DNA from: Variovorax sp.
GTDB taxonomy: Bacteria; Pseudomonadota; Gammaproteobacteria; Burkholderiales; Burkholderiaceae_C
Assembly: GCA_017744285.1 (NCBI GenBank)
Contig: JAGIBP010000022.1
Span: 1-64,000 of the forward strand
DNA: 64,000 nt
Reading direction: 5' to 3'
Shown here: positions 54,031 through 63,300 of the stretch, piece by piece
How the letters are laid out: every line of letters begins with the position of its first letter
Numbering within the stretch: the stretch's first letter is position 1
Notes under the pieces: model-generated
What the model was told of the DNA's origin: nothing
Database searches by the model: none
Seen by the model: only the letters and a program-made list of their open reading frames with translations
Position numbers and translations under genes: made by a program

Positions 54031-54059
54031 CGGAGCGCCCTGGCGCTCCGTTTTCGTTT
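54031..54059 (+). terminator. Rho-independent terminator of the DUF3567 gene
   Basis: CGGAGCGC (54031-54038) pairs with GCGCTCCG (54043-54050), with a four-base loop CCTG, and is followed by TTTTCGTTT. Starts 25 bases after the stop. Confidence 0.82.
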
Positions 54060-54109
54060 CCGGACCGACACCGCCGGCGCACAGGCCGAGGGCCGCGGCA
54101 TAGTAGGGC

Positions 54110-54943
54110 ATGCGCCACACCCCCGCCCGCACGCCCCACGTCCTCCTCCTGCCCCTGATCGTCGCCGCCGCGCTCGGAGCCTGCGCCTGGCGCCCTCCGC
54201 CCGACGAGGCGCCGGTCTCGCGCCGCGTCGCGGCGCTGCTGCCGGCCGACGCGCTGCTCCTGGGCGAGCAGCACGACGCGCCGGAACACCAGGACATGGA
54301 GCGCGCGACTGTCGAGGCGCTCGCGCAAGGCGGCCGGCTGGCCGCGCTCGCGATCGAGATGGCCGAAGAAGGCAACACGACCGGCCATCTGCCGCCGGAC
54401 GCGACCGAGGCGCAGGTCAGGACCGCCCTGAGCTGGAGCGACGCCGGCTGGCCCTGGAGCGCCTATGGCCCGGTGGTGATGGCCGCCGTGCGCGCGGGCG
54501 TGCCGGTGGTCGGCGCCAACTTGCCGCGCGCCCGCATGAAGGACGCGATGGCCGACGTCTCGCTCGACGCGCAGCTCGCCGACAGCGCGCGCGCCGCGCA
54601 GCGGGCCGCCGTGCGCAGCGGCCACTGCGACCTGCTGCCGGAATCGCAGATCGTGCCCATGACGCGCATCCAGATCGCCCGCGACCGCGCGATGGCACAG
54701 GCGATCGTGAAGTCTCGCGCCCCCGGCAAGACCGTGCTGCTCGTGAGCGGCGCCGGACACGCCAACAAGGCGCTCGGCGTGCCGCAGCACCTGCCGACGG
54801 ACGTGTCGGTCAAGGCAGTGCAGATGCAGGCGGGCGGGCCGCGCGACACGGCGGGCGCCTTCGACGCGGCCTGGGCCACGCCGCCGGTGCCCGAGAAGGA
54901 CTACTGCGCCGAGCTGCGCCCCGCCCGCAGCGCCGAGCGCTGA
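54110..54943 (+). CDS. ChaN-family lipoprotein
   Basis: A 277-residue lipoprotein: signal peptide with lipobox LGAC (Cys25), then the ChaN core ALLLGEQHDAPEHQDMERAT, WSAYGPVVMAAVRAGVPVVG, and VLLVSGAGHANKALGVPQHL. The HaeR/ChaN fold binds haem (Campylobacter ChaN), with the conserved His and Tyr; the family is thought to handle haem iron at the outer membrane. The role here is not established. It converges on the aminotransferase gene with seven bases between the stops. Confidence 0.85.
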   Translation: MRHTPARTPHVLLLPLIVAAALGACAWRPPPDEAPVSRRVAALLPADALLLGEQHDAPEHQDMERATVEALAQGGRLAALAIEMAEEGNTTGHLPPDATEAQVRTALSWSDAGWPWSAYGPVVMAAVRAGVPVVGANLPRARMKDAMADVSLDAQLADSARAAQRAAVRSGHCDLLPESQIVPMTRIQIARDRAMAQAIVKSRAPGKTVLLVSGAGHANKALGVPQHLPTDVSVKAVQMQAGGPRDTAGAFDAAWATPPVPEKDYCAELRPARSAER

Positions 54944-54950
54944 GCTGCCC

Positions 54951-56285
54951 TCAGGCGTGCGCCTTGATCGCGTCGGCCAGCGTGTTGACCAGCGTGTCGA
55001 TGTGCGACTTCTCCACGATGTAGGGCGGCGCGATCACCAGCACGTCGCCCGCCGGGCGGACCAGCGCGCCCTTGTGGAAGCAGTCCAGGAAGATGTCGTA
55101 GGCCCGCTTGCCCGGCAGCCCCGCGATGGGCGTCAGCTCGACCGCCGCCGCCAGGCCCAGGCTGCGGATGCCGACCACGTTCGGCAGGCCCTTGAGCGTG
55201 CCGTGGAAGGCATCGCCCAGCACCTTGCCCATCTCGCCCGCGCGCTTGAAGAGCTGTTCCTTCTGGAACAGCTCCAGCGTCGCGATCGCCGCCGCGCAGG
55301 CCACCGGATGGCCCGAGTAGGTGTAGCCGTGGAAGAACTCCACCACGTGCTCCGGCGCGGAGGTGTTCATCATCGCGTCGTAGAGCTTGTCGCGGCAGAT
55401 CACGCCGCCCAGCGGGATCACGCCGTTGGTCACGCACTTGGCGAAGTTCAGCATGTCGGGCACGACGCCGTAGTAGTCCGACGCGAAGTTGGTGCCCATG
55501 CGGCCGAAGCCGGTGATGACCTCGTCGAAGATCAACAGGATGCCGTGCTTGTCGCAGATCTCGCGCAGCTTCTGCAGGTAGCCCTTGGGCGGGATGTACC
55601 AGCCGGCCGAGCCGGCGATCGGCTCGACGATGATCGCGGCCACGTTGCTCGGGTCGTGCAGCGGCAGGATGCGCTGCTCCAGGTCAGCCAGCGCGTCCTC
55701 GGCCCACACCGGTTCCTGGTTGTGGATGTAGGCGTGGTTGACCGGGTCGTGGATGAAGCGCATGTGGTCCACGCGCGGCAGGAAGGCCGAGCCGAACACC
55801 TTGCGGTTGCCCGGAATGCCGCCCACCGACATGCCGCCGAAGCCCACGCCGTGGTAGCCCTTCTCGCGCCCGATGAAGACGTTGCGGTGCCCCTCGCCGC
55901 GCGCGCGGTGGTAGGCCAGCGCCACCTTCAGCGAGGTGTCCGCCGCCTCGCTGCCCGAGTTGCAGAACAGCACCTTGTTGAGGTCGCCCGGCGCCATCGC
56001 GGCGATCATCTCGGCGGCCCGGAAGGCCTTGTCGTTGCTCACCTGGAAGGCGGTCGCGTAGTCGAGCGTGTCGAGCTGCGCCTTGATCGCCTCGTTGATC
56101 GGCTTGCGGTTGTGGCCCGCGCCCACGCACCACAGCGACGAGATGCCGTCGATCACCTTGCGGCCGTCGTGCGTGGTGAACTCCATCCCGTCGGCCGCCA
56201 CGAAGACGCGCGGGTCCTTCCTGAAATGGCGGTTGGGGGTGAAGGGCAACCACTGGTTGTCCATGCGGAAGTCGTTGAAGGCCAT
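54951..56285 (-). CDS. Class-III omega-aminotransferase (beta-alanine/pyruvate type)
   Basis: A 444-residue PLP enzyme. Key motifs are ISSLWCVGAGHNRKPINEAI, LFCNSGSEAADTSLKVALAY, EPIAGSAGWYIPPKGYLQKL, LIFDEVITGFGRMG, and MLNFAKCVTNGVIPLGGVIC with the PLP-binding Lys. These match omega-amino acid:pyruvate transaminases, for which beta-alanine is the usual substrate. A wider amine range is possible. It is divergent from purU with 93 bases between them. Confidence 0.92.
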   Translation of the reverse strand: MAFNDFRMDNQWLPFTPNRHFRKDPRVFVAADGMEFTTHDGRKVIDGISSLWCVGAGHNRKPINEAIKAQLDTLDYATAFQVSNDKAFRAAEMIAAMAPGDLNKVLFCNSGSEAADTSLKVALAYHRARGEGHRNVFIGREKGYHGVGFGGMSVGGIPGNRKVFGSAFLPRVDHMRFIHDPVNHAYIHNQEPVWAEDALADLEQRILPLHDPSNVAAIIVEPIAGSAGWYIPPKGYLQKLREICDKHGILLIFDEVITGFGRMGTNFASDYYGVVPDMLNFAKCVTNGVIPLGGVICRDKLYDAMMNTSAPEHVVEFFHGYTYSGHPVACAAAIATLELFQKEQLFKRAGEMGKVLGDAFHGTLKGLPNVVGIRSLGLAAAVELTPIAGLPGKRAYDIFLDCFHKGALVRPAGDVLVIAPPYIVEKSHIDTLVNTLADAIKAHA

Positions 56286-56378
56286 GAATCGCTCCTGCGG
56301 GTAAGGTAAGTTCTTGCCGGGAAGGGACATTTTGTCACCGGCGCCCGATTCCGGCTCCCTGCGACAATGGCACGCGTT

Positions 56379-57224
56379 ATGACCTCCGCGTACATCCTCA
56401 CCCTCTCCTGTCCCGACCGCACCGGCATCGTCCATGCCGTCTCCGGCTTCCTGCTCGAACGCGGCGGCAACATCGAAGAAGCGGCGCAGTACAACGACCA
56501 GGGCACCGGCCTGTTCTTCATGCGCGTGCGCTTCGGCTGCGAGCAGTCCGAGGCGAGCCTGCGCGAGCAGATCGCCGAACTCGCGTCCGGCTTCGGCATG
56601 CGCTGGAAGCTCCATGCGGCCGTCGAGCCCATGAAGACCGTGATCCTGGTCAGCAAGGAAGGCCACTGCCTGAACGACCTGCTGTTCCGCTGGAAGAGCG
56701 GCCTGCTGGCCATCGACGTGCGCGCGATCATCTCGAACCACCGCGACTTCTACCAGCTCGCGGCGAGCTACAACGTGCCCTTCCACCACATCCCGGTGAC
56801 CGCCGCGACCAAGGCCCAGGCCGAGGCGAAGCAGCTGGAGATCATCAATGCCGAGGGCGCCGACCTCGTGGTGCTCGCGCGCTACATGCAGATCCTGAGC
56901 AACGATCTGTGCACCCAGCTCGCCGGCCGCGCGATCAACATCCACCACTCCTTCCTGCCGAGCTTCAAGGGCGCCAAGCCCTACTACCAGGCCCATGACC
57001 GCGGCGTGAAGCTGATCGGCGCCACCGCGCACTACGTGACCGCGGACCTCGACGAAGGCCCGATCATCGAGCAGGACGTGGAGCGCGCCGACCATACCGA
57101 TACCGTCGAAGACCTGACCGCACGCGGCCGCGACACCGAAAGCCAGGTGCTCGCGCGCGCCGTCAAGTGGCACAGCGAGCATCGCGTGCTGCTCAACGGG
57201 CACCGGACGGTGGTCTTCAAGTAG
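56379..57224 (+). CDS. purU: Formyltetrahydrofolate deformylase
   Basis: Hydrolyses 10-formyl-THF to formate and THF, balancing the folate pool. The N-terminal ACT domain (SAYILTLSCPDRTGIVHAVS, then ERGGNIEEAAQYND) is followed by a formyltransferase domain (VVLARYMQILSNDLCTQLAG; INIHHSFLPSFKGAKPYYQA; GATAHYVTADLDEGPII) with the catalytic Asn/His/Asp. ATG 56379 gives the family N-terminus MTSAYILTLSCPDR; ATG 56367 would add four residues. The 281-residue length is standard. Confidence 0.93.
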   Translation: MTSAYILTLSCPDRTGIVHAVSGFLLERGGNIEEAAQYNDQGTGLFFMRVRFGCEQSEASLREQIAELASGFGMRWKLHAAVEPMKTVILVSKEGHCLNDLLFRWKSGLLAIDVRAIISNHRDFYQLAASYNVPFHHIPVTAATKAQAEAKQLEIINAEGADLVVLARYMQILSNDLCTQLAGRAINIHHSFLPSFKGAKPYYQAHDRGVKLIGATAHYVTADLDEGPIIEQDVERADHTDTVEDLTARGRDTESQVLARAVKWHSEHRVLLNGHRTVVFK

Positions 57225-57256
57225 CTCGCCACCCATCCGATCCGGGGGTCTTCACC

Positions 57257-58762
57257 ATGAACGCGCCCACCACACCGCTGCAGCAGTCCGCGCTGGAGCA
57301 GTCCGCGCGGCAGGCCCGCATCGTGCAGGCGCTCTCGCCGCACCTGCCGGCCCATGCGCTGATCTGGCACGCAGAGGACACCGTCCCGTACGAGTGCGAC
57401 GGCCTCACCGCCTATCGCCAGCGGCCGCTGGTGGTCGCCCTGCCCGAGACCGAGTCGCAGGTCCAGGCGGTGCTCCAGGCCTGCCATGCGCTGGGCGTCC
57501 CGGTCGTGGCGCGCGGCGCGGGCACGGGGCTCTCGGGCGGCGCGATGCCGCACGCGATGGGCGTGACGCTCTCGCTCGCCAAGTTCAACCGCATCCTGAA
57601 GATCGACCCGGTGAGCCGCACCGCCGTCGTGCAGTGCGGCGTGCGCAACCTCGCCATCAGCGAGGCGGCCGCGCCCTTCGGCCTCTACTACGCGCCCGAC
57701 CCGTCGAGCCAGATCGCCTGCACCATCGGCGGCAACGTGGCCGAGAACTCGGGCGGCGTGCATTGCCTCAAGTACGGGCTGACGCTGCACAACGTGCTGC
57801 GCGTGCGCGGCTTCACGGCCGACGGCGAGCCGGTCGAATTCGGCAGCGAGGCGCTCGACTGCGCCGGGCTCGACCTGCTGCCGCTGGTGATCGGCAGCGA
57901 AGGCATGCTGGCGGTCACGCTCGAAGTCACGGTCAGGCTCGTGCCGAAGCCGCAGCTCGCGCGCTGCATCATGGCCAGCTTCGACGACGTGCGCAAAGCG
58001 GGCGACGCGGTCGCCGCCGTCATCGCGGCCGGCATCATCCCGGCGGGCCTCGAGATGATGGACAAGCCCATGACCGCCGCGGTGGAGGACTTCGTGCACG
58101 CGGGCTACGACCTCGACGCGGCGGCCATCCTGCTGTGCGAGTCCGACGGCACGCCCGAGGAGGTCGAGGAAGAGATCGGCCGCATGACCGAGGTGCTGCG
58201 CGGCTGCGGCGCCACCGCGATCGCGGTGAGCGAGAACGAGGACGAGCGCCTGAAGTTCTGGAGCGGCCGCAAGAATGCCTTCCCCGCCTCGGGCCGCATC
58301 AGCCCCGACTACATGTGCCTGGACTCGACGATCCCGCGCAAGCGGCTGGCCGACATCCTGCTCGCGATCCAGGACATGGAGAAGAAATACAACCTGCGCT
58401 GCTGCAACGTCTTCCACGCGGGCGACGGCAACCTGCATCCGCTGGTGCTGTTCGATGCGAACGACCCCGACGAGCTGCATCGCTGCGAGCTTTTCGGCGC
58501 CGACATCCTCGAGACCAGCGTGGCGATGGGCGGCACGGTGTCCGGCGAGCACGGCGTGGGCGTCGAGAAGCTCAACAGCATGTGCGTGCAGTTCACGCCC
58601 GAGGAGAACGAACAGATGGCCGGCGTGAAGCGCGCCTTCGATCCGGCCGGCGTGCTCAATCCCGGCAAGGTGATCCCGACCCTGCAGCGCTGCGCCGAGT
58701 ACGGCAAGCAGGTGTTCCGCGCGGGTCAGCCGCAACCGTTCGCCGACCTGCCCCGCTTCTGA
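57257..58762 (+). CDS. GlcD-type FAD-linked oxidase
   Basis: A 501-residue flavoprotein of the glycolate oxidase GlcD / D-lactate dehydrogenase group. Seen: the PCMH-type FAD domain (VPVVARGAGTGLSGGAMPHA; YAPDPSSQIACTIGGNVAEN; LVIGSEGMLAVTLEVTVRLV) and the C-terminal cap (NVFHAGDGNLHPLVLFDAND, TVSGEHGVGVEKL). GlcD works with GlcE and GlcF, neither of which is next to it; the following genes are lrgAB-like. It may be an independent D-2-hydroxyacid dehydrogenase or use partners elsewhere. The next gene begins two bases after its stop. Confidence 0.9.
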   Translation: MNAPTTPLQQSALEQSARQARIVQALSPHLPAHALIWHAEDTVPYECDGLTAYRQRPLVVALPETESQVQAVLQACHALGVPVVARGAGTGLSGGAMPHAMGVTLSLAKFNRILKIDPVSRTAVVQCGVRNLAISEAAAPFGLYYAPDPSSQIACTIGGNVAENSGGVHCLKYGLTLHNVLRVRGFTADGEPVEFGSEALDCAGLDLLPLVIGSEGMLAVTLEVTVRLVPKPQLARCIMASFDDVRKAGDAVAAVIAAGIIPAGLEMMDKPMTAAVEDFVHAGYDLDAAAILLCESDGTPEEVEEEIGRMTEVLRGCGATAIAVSENEDERLKFWSGRKNAFPASGRISPDYMCLDSTIPRKRLADILLAIQDMEKKYNLRCCNVFHAGDGNLHPLVLFDANDPDELHRCELFGADILETSVAMGGTVSGEHGVGVEKLNSMCVQFTPEENEQMAGVKRAFDPAGVLNPGKVIPTLQRCAEYGKQVFRAGQPQPFADLPRF

Positions 58763-58764
58763 AC

Positions 58765-59112
58765 ATGAAGGGACTCCAGGGCATGGCCTGGCTGCTGGTG
58801 TTCCAGTCGGTGGGCGAGGTGCTGTCTCGCGGGCTGGCGCTGCCCTTCCCCGGCCCGGTGCTCGGCATGATGCTGCTGCTCGCGGGCCTGCGCTTCGCCG
58901 CGGTGCGCGAGCCAGTCGCCGAATGCGCGGGCTTCCTTCTCTCGCACCTGTCGCTGCTCTTCGTGCCGGTGGGCGTGGGCGTGATGACGCATCTCGCGCT
59001 GCTCGGCCAGTACGGCGGCCGCATGCTGGTCATCATCGCGCTGTCGACGTGGATCGGGCTCGGCGTCACCGCCCTGGTGCTGTGGTGGCCCGATCGCCGC
59101 CGCGACCGCTAG
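58765..59112 (+). CDS. CidA/LrgA family membrane protein
   Basis: A 115-residue protein with four hydrophobic helices: MAWLLVFQSVGEVLSRGLAL, LGMMLLLAGLRFAAV, FLLSHLSLLFVPVGVGVMTH, and MLVIIALSTWIGLGVTALVL. FVPVGVGVM is characteristic of the family. Such holin-like proteins pair with LrgB/CidB; in plants and some bacteria they take part in glycolate/glycerate or pyruvate transport. Location directly after a glycolate-oxidase-like gene fits such a role here. This is inference. Confidence 0.87.
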   Translation: MKGLQGMAWLLVFQSVGEVLSRGLALPFPGPVLGMMLLLAGLRFAAVREPVAECAGFLLSHLSLLFVPVGVGVMTHLALLGQYGGRMLVIIALSTWIGLGVTALVLWWPDRRRDR

Positions 59113-59120
59113 GAGCCGCC

Positions 59121-59846
59121 GTGCCGCGCTTCGTCGAACTCTGGATCTATCTCTCGGCCACGCCGCTGTTCGGTCTCACGGCCACGCTGGTCGTCTACCT
59201 GCTCGCGACGTCGGTGTACGCGCGCCTGGGCGGCGCGCCCTGGGCCAATCCGGTGCTGTGGTCGGTGGTGGTGCTCGCGAGCGGGCTGCTGATCACGCAC
59301 GTCGACTACCAGACCTACTTCGCCGGCGCGCAGTTCATCCACTTCCTGCTCGGCCCGGCGGTGGTCGCGCTCGCGTGGCCGCTGTGGCAGCGGCGCGCCG
59401 AACTGCGGGCGCGCTTCGGGCGGCTGGTGCTCGCGTCGCTGCTCGGCGGTGCCGCGGCGGGCGGCTCGGCCGTGGCGCTCGGCTGGGCGCTGGGCCTGCC
59501 GCACGACGTGGTGCTGTCGCTCGCGCCCAAGTCGGTGACCGCGCCGGTGGCCATGGGCATCTCGGAAAAGATCGGCGGCATTCCCGCGCTGTCGGCGGTG
59601 TTCGCCGTGCTCACCGGCATGATCGGCGCGCTGTCGGGCAAGTATCTCTTCGACCTGCTCAAGATCGGCACCAGCCCCGAGGGCTTCGCCGCGCGCGGCT
59701 TCGGCCTGGGCACTGCCGCGCACGGCATCGGCGCTGCGCGTGCGCTGCACGTCAACGCCGATGCGGGGGCCTACGCGGGGCTGGCCCTGGGCATGCAGGT
59801 GGTGCTGGCCGCACTCCTCATGCCGCTCGTGTTCCGCCTGTTCTGA
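59121..59846 (+). CDS. LrgB/CidB family membrane protein
   Basis: A 241-residue polytopic protein beginning at GTG 59121, with AGGAG five bases upstream. It has the LrgB hallmark LAPKSVTAPVAMGISEKIGG and GLGTAAHGIGAARAL. LrgB proteins partner with LrgA, the gene eight bases upstream; in Arabidopsis the fused homologue PLGG1 carries glycolate and glycerate. Together with the GlcD-like gene this could be a glycolate uptake and oxidation unit. Confidence 0.9.
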   Translation: MPRFVELWIYLSATPLFGLTATLVVYLLATSVYARLGGAPWANPVLWSVVVLASGLLITHVDYQTYFAGAQFIHFLLGPAVVALAWPLWQRRAELRARFGRLVLASLLGGAAAGGSAVALGWALGLPHDVVLSLAPKSVTAPVAMGISEKIGGIPALSAVFAVLTGMIGALSGKYLFDLLKIGTSPEGFAARGFGLGTAAHGIGAARALHVNADAGAYAGLALGMQVVLAALLMPLVFRLF

Positions 59847-59852
59847 CGTGCG

Positions 59853-60230
59853 TCAGCTCCGGTTCGGATTGCCCGGGTGGCGGTCGTAGCGGTTGGGCAC
59901 GCCGTCACGGTCGTTGTCCCAGCGGCCGGCCTGGTATTCCCATCGGCCACCGTGCTCGCGCCATTCCGGTGAGCGATAGGCGTAGCCCGGGCGCTCGCGC
60001 ATCCAGGTGCCGCGGTACCAGACATAGCGATTGCCCTTCCACTCGTAGTGACCCGGCGCCCACACATAGCCCCTGCGCGGCGGCGGCACGGGTTCGTGGC
60101 GCGGCGGCGGCGGTGCGACGTGCACCGAGATCACGGGCTGCGCCATCGCACTCGTCGGCGCGACCACGGCGGTGCCGAGGGTCAGCAGGGAAGCGGCTCC
60201 CATCGCAAGGGTGACAGCGAGTTTCTTCAT
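59853..60230 (-). CDS. Exported YXWGXW-repeat protein
   Basis: A 125-residue protein with a signal peptide (MKKLAVTLAMGAASLLTLGT, cleaved near AMAQ). The mature protein has repeats of the WxxGxW type: YVWAPGHYEW, YVWYRGTWM, and WEYQAGRW. Similar proteins are envelope-stress or biofilm-related secreted factors of unknown structure; the Arg/Asp/Asn-rich tail is typical. AAAGGAG precedes the ATG. It converges on lrgB with six bases between stops. Confidence 0.87.
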   Translation of the reverse strand: MKKLAVTLAMGAASLLTLGTAVVAPTSAMAQPVISVHVAPPPPRHEPVPPPRRGYVWAPGHYEWKGNRYVWYRGTWMRERPGYAYRSPEWREHGGRWEYQAGRWDNDRDGVPNRYDRHPGNPNRS

Positions 60231-60277
60231 GGGGACTCCTTTTTTGAGTTGCTGGAGCCTTCATCCTCCCTTGCCCG

Positions 60278-60324
60278 TGTGAACCGCTTGTAAGCCTGTG
60301 ACGAAGTGTTGTGTAGCGCTGTGA
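60278..60324. promoter_or_regulatory. Three TGTGA copies upstream of the YXWGXW gene
   Basis: TGTGA occurs at 60278-60282, 60297-60301 and 60320-60324 in the 138-base gap between the YXWGXW gene and the carboxylase gene. The spacing (19 and 23 bases) is near helical multiples. Such repeats often mark response-regulator or other activator sites; no binding data. Confidence 0.3.
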
Positions 60325-60368
60325 CTTCCCGCGTTGCACGCCCAGGCCGTTCTCACCGGCCCGCGCGC

Positions 60369-63300
60369 TCACCAGGTATCGATGTAGGACGATGCCTCGC
60401 GCGTCGATGCCGCGGCGGATGCGGCGGATGCAAGCCCCCGCGCCAGCCAGTTTCGCGTGTCGGCCGGATCGATCACCGCGTCGATCTCGAGCGTCTGCGC
60501 CATCGAGATCGCTTCGCCGTTCGCATACTGTTGCGCGACCAGCTTCCTGAACAGCGCATCGCGCTCGGGCCCTTCGGCGGCGGCTTCGAGCTCTTTGCGG
60601 AACCCCAGGCGCACCGCGCCTTCGAGCCCCATCGCGCCGAACTCGCCGGTAGGCCAGGCCACCGTGAACACCGGCGCGTCGAAGCCGCCGGCGGTCATGG
60701 CCTGCGCGCCGAGCCCATAGCCCTTGCGCAGCACCACCGCGAAGTACGGCACGCGCAGGTGCGAGGCGACCATGAACAGGCGGCATGCATGCCGCACCTG
60801 CGCCTGCGCCTCGATCTCGGGGCCGACCATGAAGCCCGGCGTGTCGCACAGCGCCACCAGCGGCAGGCCGTGCACGTTGCACAACTGCATGAAGCGCGCG
60901 GCCTTGTCGGCGGCCTCGACATCGATCGCGCCGCCGAGGTGGTGCGGGTTGTTCGCGAGCATGCCCACCGAGCGGCCCTCGATGCGCGCGAGCGCGGTCA
61001 CGATGCCGGCGCCGAAGCCGGCGCGCAGTTCCAGCAGCGAGCCGGTGTCGGCCACGCCGCGCATCGCGGCGCGCACGTCGTACACGCGCAGGCGGTTCTC
61101 GGGCACCGCATGGCGCAGCGCACGCGGGTCGGCGCAGGTCCATCCGCTCGTCGGCCCCTGGAAGTACGAGAGGTATTGCTTCGCGACCGCGACCGCCTCG
61201 GCCTCGTCTTTCACGAGGATGTCGATCACGCCGTTGCGCGCCTGCACCGCGCTCGGCCCGATCTGCTCGGGCGCGAAGCTGCCGAGACCGCCGCCCTCGA
61301 TCATCGCGGGGCCGCTCATGCCGATGTTGCTGGCCTCGGTCGCGATGATCACGTCGGCGCAGCCCAGCAGCGCCGCATTGCCCGCGAAGCAGCGCCCGTG
61401 CACGATGCCCACGACCGGCACCTGGCCCGAGAGCGCGGCGAACTGGCTGAAGGTGTGGTTGTTCAGGCCCGCGACGATCGGCATGTCGGTGTCGCCCGGC
61501 CGCCCGCCGCCGCCTTCTGCGAACAGCACCACCGGCAGCTTCAGCCGGTGCGCGATGCCCAGCATGCGATCGGTCTTCTGGTGGTTGCGCAGGCCCTGCG
61601 TGCCGGCCAGCACCGTGTAGTCGTAGGCCATGACCACGCAGCGCGAGGCCTCGGGCCCGAACTGCTTCGCATTGACGCTGCCGATGCCGGTGACCATGCC
61701 GTCGGCCGGTGTGTTGGCGATCAGGTCGTCGAGCGCGCGGCGGCGCGTCTGGGCCGCGATCGCGAGTGCGCCGTATTCGTTGAAGTTGCCGGCGTCGTCG
61801 GCCAGGTCGCACAGGTCCGCGATGTTCTCGCGCGCGGTGCGCCCGCCCTGCGCGTGGCGCTTCGCCACGGCGGCCTCGCGCCTCGCGTCGAGGGTGACGG
61901 CTTGGCGGTCGATGACCTTCTGCAGATCGGCGCGGATCGCATCGAGGTCCTGCTCGGCTCGCCCTTCGGCTTCGACCGCATGGGCATCGACCGGCTCCAG
62001 CTTCACGAGCGACTGGCCTTCGACCAGGTAGTCGCCCGGTTCGGCGAGCAATGCGACCACGCGGCCGGCCGCCGGCGCATGAAGAAGATGCTCCATCTTC
62101 ATCGCCTCCAGCACGCCGATCTGCGCGCCGGCCGGCACGACGTCGCCGAGATCGACCTCGAACCGCACGAGCTTCGCGGGCATCGGGGCCTCGATGCACA
62201 GGCCGTCGTCATCGCCCCGAGGCGCGGCGCCGCCGGACAGCACAGCCGCCGGACGCGCATGGCGCGCCGTCGCCGCATCGAGGTGCGCGGCGGACGCCAG
62301 CAGGTCCGCCAGGTGTGCCTCGACGAAGCGCGTGTGCACCGCCTGCGTCGCGAACTCGGGGCGCGTTGCGATCGCGCGCAGCAGCGAGAGATTGGTCGCG
62401 ATGCCCTCGATCTGGCACTCCTCGAGCGCGCGCAGCGAACGCCGCACCGCATCCGCAAAGCGTGGCGAGGCCGAATGCACGACCAGCTTGGCGAGCAGCG
62501 TGTCGTAGTGCGGCGAAGGTGCCAGCCCCGCATGGCCATGCGAGTCGACGCGCACACCGGGTCCGGCCGGCAGCTCGAATCGCTTCAGCGTGCCGCCGGA
62601 CGGGCGCGCATGGCCGTGCGGGTCGAGCGTCTCGGCGTTGATGCGCCACTGCACCGCGAAGCCGCGCCGAGGGGCGGCATGCGCCGGGTCGATGCCGAGA
62701 TCCGCAAGCGACTGCCCGCTGGCGACGGCGATCTGCAGTTGCACGAGATCGAGCCCCGTGACCGCCTCGGTCACGGTGTGCTCGACCTGCAGCCTCGGAT
62801 TGGCCTCGATGAAGACCCAGGGCAGCGTCGGCGAACACGCGTCGACGAGGAATTCGAAGGTGCCCAGGCTCTGATAGCCCACGGCCGCCGCCATGCGCAG
62901 CGCGGCCTGCGTGATCTGCTCGCGCAGGGCTTCGGGCAGCGTGGGGCTGGGAGCGATCTCGACCAGTTTCTGGAAGCGGCGCTGCAGCGTGCATTCGCGT
63001 TCGCCGAGGCTCGCGACCGAGCGTCCGTCGCCCAGCACCTGCACCTCGATGTGCCGCGCGTTGCCCATGAGGCGCTCGACGTACACGCCCTCGACGCCGA
63101 ACGCCGCCTTCGCTTCGGACAGGCAGCGCGCATGCGCCTCGGGCAGCTCATCGGCGCTCAGCACCGCGCGCATGCCCCGCCCACCGCCGCCGCCGATCGC
63201 CTTGATCATCATGCCCGCGCCGTCGGCCTGCTGCGCCGCGAAGAAGGCCTGCGCTTCGGCCAGCGTCACCGCGCCGGCGCTGCCGGGCATCAGCGGCACG

